8,283 bases of DNA from contig QFOI01000141.1 of assembly GCA_003241175.1 (NCBI GenBank), positions 1-8,283 of the forward strand, given 5' to 3'. The notes beneath the pieces were generated by a model, which searched no databases, was not told the DNA's origin, and saw nothing but the letters and a program-made list of their open reading frames with translations. Origin of the DNA: Pseudopedobacter saltans. Its GTDB lineage: Bacteria > Bacteroidota > Bacteroidia > Chitinophagales > Chitinophagaceae. Both the position numbers and the translations under genes were made by a program. Below, piece after piece: positions 1 to 6,989 of the stretch (the first letter of the stretch is position 1; the number at the start of each line of letters is the position of its first letter).

Positions 1-1052
1 CCAGCACGCTGCATAAATCGCGCAACGCCTTTGCTAGAGCCAATTTGTATCACCGTATCCACGGGTTTAAAATCCACACCCAAATCTAGCGACGAGGTAG
101 AAACCACCGCTTTTAAATGCCCATCCGACAAATTATCTTCTATCCATTGGCGAATTTTTCCATCGATCGAACTATGATGCAAGGCTATTTGTCCGGCAAA
201 ATCAGGATAAGCTTCCAACAATAATTGGTACCACATTTCGCTCTGGCTGCGGGTATTGGTAAACAAAATAGTGGATTTACTTTGCAAAATGATGGGCACC
301 ACTTGCTCCACCAATTTTCCGCCCAAATGCCCCGCCCAAGGCAAAATTTCAACATAGTCGGGATAGACGGGCAAAATCTCGATTTTCTTTTTTTCTTTGG
401 CAATGATTTTGACTTTCTTCGCAAAATTTGGCAACAAAACATCCATCGCTTCGTCGATATTTCCAATTGTTGCGGAGATGCCCCAGACTTGCAATTTGGG
501 TGCATGCAAACGTAAAAATGCTGTTGCCAATTCCACCATAACACCACGTTTGGTACTGAGCAATTCGTGCCATTCGTCGACCACCACGCATTTTAGATTT
601 TTGAAAAATACGTCTCTTGATTTTTTCGCCATCAGTAAGTGCAAACTTTCGGGCGTTACCAACAAAATATCGGGCATAGACCTGCTCTGTCGCGCTTTTT
701 GCTTGGCTTCCGTATCGCCATTGCGCACCTCCACCGTCCAGTCCAAACCAATCTCATCAATGGCTTCTTGCATGGCTCTTGCCAAATCTTTGGCCAAAGA
801 ACGCAAAGGCGTAATCCAAATGAGTTTCAGCCCGTTTTTATAGTTGTTGGGGTGATTTAAAAAGTCAATTAAAACCGCCAAAAATATCGAATACGTTTTA
901 CCAAATCCCGTGGGCGCAACCACCATGCCGCTGTAACCCGACGCATATTTTTGCCAAGCTTTTTCTTGAAAGGAAAAAGCGGTTTGCGCTTTGGTTTGCA
1001 TCCAATCTGAGACGATGGAATAGCCAACGGTATGTGTAAAATCAGGTTTCAA
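1..1052 (-). CDS. Ligase-associated DEXH-box DNA helicase (Lhr-Core type), 3' part missing
   Basis: This is a superfamily 2 ATP-dependent helicase that probably unwinds DNA for the ligase and exonuclease encoded just upstream. About 350 N-terminal residues are visible and all canonical motifs occur in order: FQ of the Q motif (28-29), APTGFGKT Walker A (46-53), TPLRSLAKD motif Ia (81-89), DEWH motif II (159-162), SAT motif III (193-195), FTNTRSQ motif IV (264-270), STSSLDLGVDF motif V (318-328), and QRAG, the start of motif VI (348-351), cut by the window edge. DEWH followed by ELLSTKRG is typical of the ligase-associated Lhr-like group. The Lhr-specific winged-helix and C-terminal parts lie outside. 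The frame is closed upstream by a TGA only four codons before the chosen TTG, which sits one base after the ligase stop; the first ATG is codon 18 (position 1001). TTG is preferred because it keeps about 27 residues ahead of the Q motif. Identity is firm, the start is less so. Confidence 0.93.
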   Translation of the reverse strand, partial: MKPDFTHTVGYSIVSDWMQTKAQTAFSFQEKAWQKYASGYSGMVVAPTGFGKTYSIFLAVLIDFLNHPNNYKNGLKLIWITPLRSLAKDLARAMQEAIDEIGLDWTVEVRNGDTEAKQKARQSRSMPDILLVTPESLHLLMAKKSRDVFFKNLKCVVVDEWHELLSTKRGVMVELATAFLRLHAPKLQVWGISATIGNIDEAMDVLLPNFAKKVKIIAKEKKKIEILPVYPDYVEILPWAGHLGGKLVEQVVPIILQSKSTILFTNTRSQSEMWYQLLLEAYPDFAGQIALHHSSIDGKIRQWIEDNLSDGHLKAVVSTSSLDLGVDFKPVDTVIQIGSSKGVARFMQRA

Positions 1053-1053
1053 A

Positions 1054-2634
1054 TTAATGGATCATTTCTTTTATGGTTTCAATATCGTCAATATCTTGAA
1101 CGGTTTTATCTTTTCGCCAACGCAAAATTCTGGGAAAACGAAGTGCCACACCAGACTTGTGTCGATTGCTAAATCCAATGCCCTCAAACGCAATCTCAAA
1201 AACCAATTCGGGCTTTACTGTGCGCACAGGTCCAAATTTTTCAATGGCATTTTTGTTGACAAATCGGCTCACTTCCAGAATTTCTTTGTCCGTAAGTCCA
1301 GAATAGGCTTTGGCAATCGTCACCAATTGATCGTCTTTTTTCACCGCAAAAGTATAGTCTGTGTAGTACGAACTTCGGCGGCCGCTGCCTTTTTGCGCAT
1401 ATATCAACACCGCATCAATGGTCATCGGTTCGATTTTCCATTTCCACCAATCGCCTTTTTTTCGCCCCACATGATAAGACGATTCCAGATTTTTCAGCAT
1501 CACACCTTCACTATTGATTGCTCGTGCATTAGCTCGAATATCAGGCAATTCAGTCCAATCTTTGATGGCAATAATTTTTGAAAGAAAGAATTTTTCTGAT
1601 GGATTTTTCTGAAATAATACTTCCAATTTTCCCCTTCTTTTCGACATGGAAAAGCTGCGTAAATCTTCGCCATCAATTTCCAATAAATCATAGGCAAAAA
1701 GAACAATCGGAATTTCTTCTTGCATTTTTTTGCTAATGGTTTTCCGATTCAATCTCTTTTGCAATTCACTAAAATCCAATACTTTGTCGTCTTTGTACGC
1801 CAAAATTTCACCATCCAAAACAAAATCGCCTTGCCAATTTTTTAAATCTTCCACCAATTCAGGAAATTGCGTTGAGACCAATTCTTCACCTCTGGACCAG
1901 ATGAAAATTTCGCCATTTCGTTTGATTAATTGTCCACGAATGCCATCCCATTTGTATTCAATTTGCCATTGGTCGATTGTACCTAATTCCGCCAAATCTT
2001 TTTCTAAAGGATACGCCAGGCAAAAAGGATAAGGTTTGGATAAATTGGTGTCGGTGTATTTTCCTAATATCAAACGATTAAAATCAATTTCCGACATATT
2101 CCAATCACCCATAATAGCGTGCGCCACCGCACTTGATTCCAATTGAAAATGTTTGGCAATAGCATTAATCAACGTCTTTGCAGAAACGCCGATGCGAAAA
2201 CTGCCACCAATTAATTTATTGAAAATAAAGCGTTCGGTTAAGTCCAAATGATGCCAAGTTTGCACTACAAATATTTTCTTTTCCGCTTCCGTTCCTTCTT
2301 GTAAAGCCGCAATTTTATCCATCCATTCCGAAAGCGAAAATTCCCAAAAATGCTTTGCTGGCGGCAATATCAGCGCAATCGTTTCGCCCAGATCACCAAC
2401 AGACAAATACGATTCCACAAACAACCATTCTGGAATATTGGCTTCCTGCATCGCCCATTGTTTCATCATGGCAGAATTGACCATTCTTTTTGGTCTTTTT
2501 CCTGTAAACAAAGCCAAAGACCAAAGTTTGTCCGCATTGCTCGCTACTTGCAAAAATGAGATAATGGCATCCATTTTCGCATTGGTTTTATTGGTGCTAT
2601 CCAGCGTTTTAATCAATGTGGCAAAGGCTTTCAT
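1054..2634 (-). CDS. ATP-dependent DNA ligase of the ligase-associated repair cluster
   Basis: This enzyme seals nicks in duplex DNA using ATP, through a lysyl-AMP intermediate. Of 526 residues, roughly 1-200 form the alpha-helical DNA-binding domain, 205-400 the adenylation domain and 405-526 the OB-fold. Visible nucleotidyltransferase motifs are: motif I EYKWDGIR with nucleophile Lys228, SRGEE (247-251), motif III LDGEIL with Glu276, motif IIIa FAYDLL (313-318), motif IV SEGVMLK (375-381), motif V WWKWK (396-400), and motif VI around RFPRILRWRKDK (499-510). All catalytic positions look intact. There is no fused polymerase or phosphoesterase domain, so it is not a full LigD, and no Ku gene is in view. 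The start overlaps the exonuclease stop by 4 bp (ATGA) and has a strong AGGAGG site four bases upstream. The gene ends one base before the helicase start, which suggests a coupled transcript. It is an accessory repair ligase, not the replicative NAD-dependent LigA. Confidence 0.96.
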   Translation of the reverse strand: MKAFATLIKTLDSTNKTNAKMDAIISFLQVASNADKLWSLALFTGKRPKRMVNSAMMKQWAMQEANIPEWLFVESYLSVGDLGETIALILPPAKHFWEFSLSEWMDKIAALQEGTEAEKKIFVVQTWHHLDLTERFIFNKLIGGSFRIGVSAKTLINAIAKHFQLESSAVAHAIMGDWNMSEIDFNRLILGKYTDTNLSKPYPFCLAYPLEKDLAELGTIDQWQIEYKWDGIRGQLIKRNGEIFIWSRGEELVSTQFPELVEDLKNWQGDFVLDGEILAYKDDKVLDFSELQKRLNRKTISKKMQEEIPIVLFAYDLLEIDGEDLRSFSMSKRRGKLEVLFQKNPSEKFFLSKIIAIKDWTELPDIRANARAINSEGVMLKNLESSYHVGRKKGDWWKWKIEPMTIDAVLIYAQKGSGRRSSYYTDYTFAVKKDDQLVTIAKAYSGLTDKEILEVSRFVNKNAIEKFGPVRTVKPELVFEIAFEGIGFSNRHKSGVALRFPRILRWRKDKTVQDIDDIETIKEMIH

Positions 2635-3656
2635 GCTTCCTCCTGATTTTGATTTTCCGTACTTTCTTCCTCATTTCCAAACTCCGTATGCAATTCCACC
2701 GCATGAATGCCAATCTCATTGAGATATTTGGAAAAAATCGCTGTTTGGCCATGCGTAACGTACACTTTTTCTGCTCCCGTCGCCTTCACTGCGGTCAACA
2801 AATCTTGCCAATCGGCATGATCTGAGATTGCGAAACCTGCGTCTGCACTACGCCAACGCCTTGCGCCACGCACTTGCATCCAACCCGAACAAATCGCTTC
2901 GCTCGCATTGGGAATTTTTTTAATCACTTTTGAGTCGAACAAGGCCGGCGGCAACAACACAATTTGCTGATCTAGATGCTTCACATTTTCACGTAAATCT
3001 ACCGGTTGCCAAGCGGGCAAATCGATGCCCACACTTTCATACGCCTCATTGAGTGTGGTGATGGAATAATGCACAAAAATGTCGCCCATTCCTTCCAAAG
3101 CCTTCATAATGCGCTGCGATTTTCCGAGCGAATAACCGATAAAAACGGATGTTTTTCCGATTTGTTGATTGTGCAAAACCCATTGGCGCAATTGTTCGTT
3201 TTGCTGCTCGATGGACAACCAATTGTAAATAGGCAATCCAAAAGTGCTTTCCGTAATAAATTCGTGGCATTTCACCGATTCAAAAGGTGTGGTGATTCCG
3301 TCATTTTGCAATTTATAATCGCCAGAAACCACCACCACCTTGCCTTTATATTCTAATCGAATTTGCGCCGAACCAATAATATGCCCGGCAGGATGCAAAC
3401 TTAATTTGACACCATTAATATAGATTGTTTGATGATAATCGAGTGTTTCAATTTGAATATCGGGGGAAATACGACTCCGTAAAATGGGCGCAGTAAACTG
3501 ATGACACAAATATTTTTTCATTCCCCATTTGGCATGATCGGCGTGGCCGTGCGTAATAACCGCCAAATCCACTGGTTTCCATGGATCAATGTAAAATTTT
3601 CCAATAGGACAATAAATGCCTTCGGAACGAAAATCTAAAAGATCATATTTGTCCAT
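2631..3656 (-). CDS. Ligase-associated DNA exonuclease (beta-CASP metallo-beta-lactamase fold)
   Basis: This 341-residue protein belongs to the metallo-beta-lactamase/beta-CASP nuclease superfamily, related to the SNM1/Pso2 and CPSF73 nucleases, and is predicted to trim DNA ends before ligation. The metal-binding signature THGHADH is at residues 35-41. Further ligand candidates are His92 in PAGHIIGSA, Asp113 in SGDYK, His280 in SDHAD and His302 in THG. The TESTFG segment (135-140) leads into the beta-CASP insertion (about 140-260). There is no signal peptide, so it is cytoplasmic. The last 16 or so residues are an acidic, Gln/Glu-rich tail whose codons also hold the ligase ribosome-binding site. 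The gene starts immediately after the oxidoreductase stop (TAAATG) with an AAAAGGA motif eight bases upstream, and overlaps the ligase by 4 bp. It is the standard partner of that ligase and the helicase. Substrate and polarity cannot be read from sequence. Confidence 0.93.
   Translation of the reverse strand: MDKYDLLDFRSEGIYCPIGKFYIDPWKPVDLAVITHGHADHAKWGMKKYLCHQFTAPILRSRISPDIQIETLDYHQTIYINGVKLSLHPAGHIIGSAQIRLEYKGKVVVVSGDYKLQNDGITTPFESVKCHEFITESTFGLPIYNWLSIEQQNEQLRQWVLHNQQIGKTSVFIGYSLGKSQRIMKALEGMGDIFVHYSITTLNEAYESVGIDLPAWQPVDLRENVKHLDQQIVLLPPALFDSKVIKKIPNASEAICSGWMQVRGARRWRSADAGFAISDHADWQDLLTAVKATGAEKVYVTHGQTAIFSKYLNEIGIHAVELHTEFGNEEESTENQNQEEA
2639..2644 (-). promoter_or_regulatory. Ribosome-binding site of the DNA ligase gene
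   Basis: A perfect AGGAGG (minus strand) lies four bases before the ligase ATG and inside the final Glu/Ala codons of the exonuclease. Together with the ATGA overlap it supports the ligase start at 2634 and translational coupling. It is the strongest Shine-Dalgarno site in the window. Confidence 0.75.
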
Positions 3657-4874
3657 TTATTTTTTCCTTTTTCTTTCAAATGAAAACACCTCTGTGCGCT
3701 CATCTTTTTTGCCTTGCAAAATGTTGCGAATCACTTGTGCAGCAATCATACTAAAGGTGATGCCATTGCCACCATAACCTAAAGCAAAAAACATGCGCTT
3801 TTTTCCTGGCCACGTGCCAATATAAGGTAGTCCATCTTTGGTGGAACTAAAAGTGCCGCACCAAGCCATTTCTGTTTCAAAAGGAATGTCTGGATACGTT
3901 TTGTAAAACTGCTTTTCCAACTTTCGGATTTTTTCTCTTAGTAAATCATCCCGCTTTACGGGATCTTTAAATTCCTCATCTTCTCCGCCAATCATCATTC
4001 TATTGTCCGAAGTCGTACGCATATAGAAATAAGGCTCTTTCGTCTCCCAAATAAGTGAACGCTCGGGCCATAGTTCTTTTTCATGTACAGGTTTTGAAAT
4101 AAGTGCGTAAGTAGACTGCAATTGCATGACTTCTCTGGGTAAAAATTGTCCCGCCTCAAATCCTGCGGCGACAACTACATATTTACATTGAATGGTATGA
4201 CCATTCTCGGTTTGTAGTTCATATCCATTTTTAACTTCCTGCCATTTAACAATTCTAGTATGGGTAAATAGTTCGAGTTCTGATTTAGCTAAATGATGTT
4301 GCAATAAACCCGTAGCTGCGGCATAAGCATCCATTTGCGCAGCTACGTTATTTTTCAAAGCACCGGGAGCATCAATTTTGTGTAATTTTTTTAATTCTCT
4401 TTTGTCCAAAAAATTAACAGGTAAATTATACTTTTCTCTAATGGCAAATTCTTTTTCTAATAGTTTAAGATCTTTCTTATATGAAGCTAACCACACACTA
4501 GAAACATTCTTAAAGTCTGCATCTATATTAGCTTCTTTTAAGACTTTCCCAATATCTTTTATAGATTCAAGGCTCGCGTGATAGGCTTTTACAGCAAGAG
4601 ATTCATCCACAATATCTACCATTTTACATAATGGTACATCAATTTCATATTGAAGCTGCGCTGTACTTGCCACCGTGCTTCCTGTGCCAATCGTTCTTTT
4701 ATCAAAAACAGCAACTTTAATACCCACTTTGCACAGTTCATGCGCAACGAGCGAACCGGTTATTCCCGAACCAATGATGGCTACTTCTGTTTTGTGATTT
4801 TTATCTAAGGGATGAAAATAATCATACATTTTATTTTTTACCAACCAAAAAGCAAGGCCAGAGTGTAAGTCCAT
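3657..4874 (-). CDS. FAD-dependent oxidoreductase (DAO family)
   Basis: This protein of the D-amino-acid-oxidase/glycine-oxidase/PuuB-like flavoprotein family has about 405 residues from the chosen start. The Rossmann FAD-binding motif GSGITG is at residues 35-40, preceded by the strand EVAII and followed about 20 residues later by the acidic ribose-binding residue in VAVFDKR. The C-terminal FAD-contacting segment GYGGNGITFS is at about 366-375. No C-terminal Rieske domain is present, unlike some relatives. The substrate is unknown; amines, amino acids or a modified nucleoside are all possible. The frame is open to an ATG at 4910, but that ATG directly abuts AAAAGG with no spacer, while the ATG at 4874 gives the N-terminus MDLHSGLAFW that I recall from related Bacteroidota proteins, so 4874 is preferred. 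The stop abuts the exonuclease start. The 5' half is strikingly AT-rich compared with the 3' half. The family call is firm, the function open. Confidence 0.88.
   Translation of the reverse strand: MDLHSGLAFWLVKNKMYDYFHPLDKNHKTEVAIIGSGITGSLVAHELCKVGIKVAVFDKRTIGTGSTVASTAQLQYEIDVPLCKMVDIVDESLAVKAYHASLESIKDIGKVLKEANIDADFKNVSSVWLASYKKDLKLLEKEFAIREKYNLPVNFLDKRELKKLHKIDAPGALKNNVAAQMDAYAAATGLLQHHLAKSELELFTHTRIVKWQEVKNGYELQTENGHTIQCKYVVVAAGFEAGQFLPREVMQLQSTYALISKPVHEKELWPERSLIWETKEPYFYMRTTSDNRMMIGGEDEEFKDPVKRDDLLREKIRKLEKQFYKTYPDIPFETEMAWCGTFSSTKDGLPYIGTWPGKKRMFFALGYGGNGITFSMIAAQVIRNILQGKKDERTEVFSFERKRKK
3665..3671 (-). promoter_or_regulatory. Ribosome-binding site of the exonuclease gene
   Basis: AAAAGGA on the minus strand lies eight bases before the exonuclease ATG and inside the basic C-terminal codons of the oxidoreductase (RKRKK). 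It supports the start at 3656 and means that the end of the oxidoreductase gene doubles as the exonuclease translation signal. Confidence 0.55.
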
Positions 4875-4935
4875 AAGTTTGTCTTTAAAAAATGATAGAA
4901 ATTGAACCATCCTTTTAAATAAGCAAAAACGAATA

Positions 4936-4963
4936 CAAAAGGTTCATTTTTTATAAAATTACC
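4936..4963 (-). terminator. Weak candidate terminator after the DUF4130 gene
   Basis: Reading the minus strand, GGT and ACC arms, an unpaired 1x2 internal loop and a five-pair ATTTT/AAAAT stem enclose a four-base loop (ATAA), followed by TTTT and then a T-rich run. It lies nine bases beyond the DUF4130 stop at 4972. The stem is AT-rich and interrupted, so termination would be inefficient at best, and the oxidoreductase and repair genes may still be reached by read-through. Confidence 0.27.
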
Positions 4964-4971
4964 TATGCAAA

Positions 4972-5733
4972 CTATTTTTTTTCTGTAAGATAACGCCAGT
5001 AACGTTTGGGTACGTGTCGCAGGTGAAGCTTGATATTTTTTCGAGCTACGATATTGGTGCTTTTAAAATAAGCTTTCCATAACTGTTGGTATTTTTCTTC
5101 TGTTGTGTCTAGTTGCACACTTTGCGAACTATGCACCAACGAATTTTTGTCTGACTCTGTTAGTTGCACTTCCTCTACCGCAATCTTATTGTACATCATA
5201 CCATAGTTCCGTTTTTCATCATAAATCAACCAAACTTGATCTGCATATCTTTTTTTGAAAAAAGAAATTACCAAGGGCAAAACATTGAAATCGGGTGCAA
5301 TGACTGCAAAAAACAAACCATCCGAACTCTTCTGAAAACGAATAAAAGCCTTCATTCTGTGCCGTTCACGACTTACTTTTTTGAGTGTTTGAGAAAAATA
5401 CAAAACTTGCTCATCGCCATAGTTTTCCAATATATTTTTATTGCCTTCAAAGATCGAATGAAGCAAATTGAACGCATATTGTATTGCTAGTGAATCTTCC
5501 GAAAGAAAAACTTGAAAAAAAGAATGTGCCTCGTTTTGCCCGATTGCTTTTTCCAAACCTTTAAACACTCTTTTCGCCTTTTCGCTTTCTGTTTCAATAG
5601 GACGAGAGTCTTCAAAAATGGAAGCGGCAAATTGTGTTTGCATAACTATTTGTATAGGAAATTCTTTGCGTTCGAAAGAACAAAACATCGAACACAAAAA
5701 TCCGCCAAAACTACCGTCGTACCTATATGTCAT
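4972..5733 (-). CDS. DUF4130 / TIGR03915-type putative DNA metabolism protein
   Basis: This 253-residue protein matches the family that always accompanies the radical SAM protein encoded just upstream. Recognisable landmarks are the N-terminal YRYDGSFGGFLCSMF (3-17), the central RERHRMKAFIRFQ stretch (about 130-142), PDFNVLPL with WLIYDEKRNYG (about 158-188), and the C-terminal KAYFKSTNIVARKN followed by HVPKRYWRYLTEK that closes the domain. In some bacteria this domain is fused to a C-terminal uracil-DNA-glycosylase-like domain; here the protein ends at YLTEKK, so the domain is absent. No signal peptide or membrane segment is seen. The start overlaps the radical SAM stop by one base (TGATG) with no clear ribosome-binding site, suggesting re-initiation by terminating ribosomes. 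A role in DNA modification or repair is inferred from family context only; no catalytic activity is established that I know of. Confidence 0.88.
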   Translation of the reverse strand: MTYRYDGSFGGFLCSMFCSFERKEFPIQIVMQTQFAASIFEDSRPIETESEKAKRVFKGLEKAIGQNEAHSFFQVFLSEDSLAIQYAFNLLHSIFEGNKNILENYGDEQVLYFSQTLKKVSRERHRMKAFIRFQKSSDGLFFAVIAPDFNVLPLVISFFKKRYADQVWLIYDEKRNYGMMYNKIAVEEVQLTESDKNSLVHSSQSVQLDTTEEKYQQLWKAYFKSTNIVARKNIKLHLRHVPKRYWRYLTEKK

Positions 5734-6989
5734 CAGGAAAATAAAGTCAACTTCGGTGAGGTAAAGTATTTTTTGGAAGCACTAGATTCTTGCAATATCT
5801 GCCGCCGAACCATTTCCATCGGAATAGTGCCAAGGACTATCGGACTATCGGCACAGACTATAAAATGCTTTGCACGATTATAAGCAATACCCATTTGTTG
5901 GATCTGGTAACTGTGTAGTCTTCCAAACTTTCTGGCTTGTACAATTTTTCTAGCCGATTGTCGACCAATTCCAGGAACTCTTATGATTGCCCCAAAGTCT
6001 GCCTTGTTAATATCGATGGGGAATAATGCCGGATTACGCAATGCCCAAGATAATTTTGGATCAATTGCCATGTCAAGCTGTGGATTTTCAGCATCTACAA
6101 TTTCGTCCACATTAAAACCATAAAAACGCATCAACCAATCTGCTTGATACAGTCTATTTTCCCTTATGAGTGGCGGTTTTGTGCCAATTTGTGGGAGCAA
6201 ATTATTGTCATTTTGGATAGGAATGTAACCACTGTAATACACGCGTTTTAGTTGATAGTTCTTGTAAAAGTCATTCGAAATAGAAAGGATTTCCAAATCC
6301 GTTTCTGGTGTTGCACCAATCACCATTTGCGTGCTTTGACCAGCAGGAACAAAAAGCGGCTTATGCTTAATTAGTTTGGATTCCGTTTTTAAGCTGGTAA
6401 TTTGATTTTTAATAAATGCCAAAGGTTTGCGTACAGAATCGAGGTCTTTTTCTGGAGCAACCAATTTTAGACCTTTTTCTGTTGGAATTTCTAGATTTAT
6501 ACTCATTCGATCAGCATACATACCCGCTTCCTGTAACAACTCTTCGCTTGCGCCAGGAATCGTTTTTAAATGAATATATCCATTAAACCGATGTTCTGTT
6601 CTGAGTTTTTTGACAATACGCAATAAACGTTCCATCGTGTAATCCGCATTTTTAAATATGCCTGAACTCAAAAACAAACCTTCTATATAGTTACGACGAT
6701 AAAGGTTCATTGTGAGATCCACGACTTCTTCCACTGTGAATGCGGCTCTTTTAACATCATTGCTGCGGCGACTCACACAAAATGCACAATCATAAATACA
6801 ATGATTGGTAAGAAGGATTTTCAATAAGGAAACACAACGCCCATCTTCCGTATAAGAATGGCAAATGCCAGATCGGGATGCGTCGCCAATCCCGCCATTA
6901 TTTTTGCGTTTGCTCCCGCTAGAACTGCAACTGACATCATACTTTGCGGCGTCTGCCAATATATTTAGCTTTTCCTCTATTCTATCCAT
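5733..6989 (-). CDS. Putative DNA modification/repair radical SAM protein with HhH domain (TIGR03916-type)
   Basis: This is a radical S-adenosylmethionine enzyme of 418 residues. The [4Fe-4S] motif is CIYDCAFC (Cx3Cx2C; Cys64, 68 and 71 from the chosen start). Before it lie the family-typical DVSCSSSG (Cys21) and further cysteines at 43 and 52, which might bind a second cluster or zinc. The TIM-barrel core covers about 50-290, including VPAGQSTQMVIGATPETD (214-231). Residues about 327-353 form a helix-hairpin-helix with the PGIG turn, a non-specific DNA-binding element, which supports a nucleic-acid substrate. It occurs with DUF4130 proteins across many bacteria and is annotated as DNA modification/repair, but its reaction is unknown. 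The ATG at 6989 gives MDRIEEKL; an in-frame TTG two codons earlier (6995) is possible but less likely. No Shine-Dalgarno is evident. It is probably co-transcribed with the DUF4130 gene. Confidence 0.93.
   Translation of the reverse strand: MDRIEEKLNILADAAKYDVSCSSSGSKRKNNGGIGDASRSGICHSYTEDGRCVSLLKILLTNHCIYDCAFCVSRRSNDVKRAAFTVEEVVDLTMNLYRRNYIEGLFLSSGIFKNADYTMERLLRIVKKLRTEHRFNGYIHLKTIPGASEELLQEAGMYADRMSINLEIPTEKGLKLVAPEKDLDSVRKPLAFIKNQITSLKTESKLIKHKPLFVPAGQSTQMVIGATPETDLEILSISNDFYKNYQLKRVYYSGYIPIQNDNNLLPQIGTKPPLIRENRLYQADWLMRFYGFNVDEIVDAENPQLDMAIDPKLSWALRNPALFPIDINKADFGAIIRVPGIGRQSARKIVQARKFGRLHSYQIQQMGIAYNRAKHFIVCADSPIVLGTIPMEMVRRQILQESSASKKYFTSPKLTLFS

Noticed and set aside
185..591. Two other minus-strand open frames inside the helicase region
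   Set aside because: They are out-of-frame readings of the helicase gene; the helicase frame is continuous from 1052 to the window edge.
397..843. Plus-strand open frame of 148 codons
   Set aside because: It is antisense to the helicase, whose frame carries all the conserved motifs through this stretch; the plus-strand translation resembles no family.
1057..1581. Plus-strand open frame of 174 codons
   Set aside because: It lies opposite the ligase OB-fold and motifs IV to VI. Its product is rich in Phe/His/Arg, typical of antisense reading of a Lys/Glu-rich gene.
5512..5883. Plus-strand open frame of 123 codons across the radical SAM/DUF4130 junction
   Set aside because: It is antisense to two well-supported genes, has a low-complexity Phe/Lys/Arg composition and no recognisable domain.
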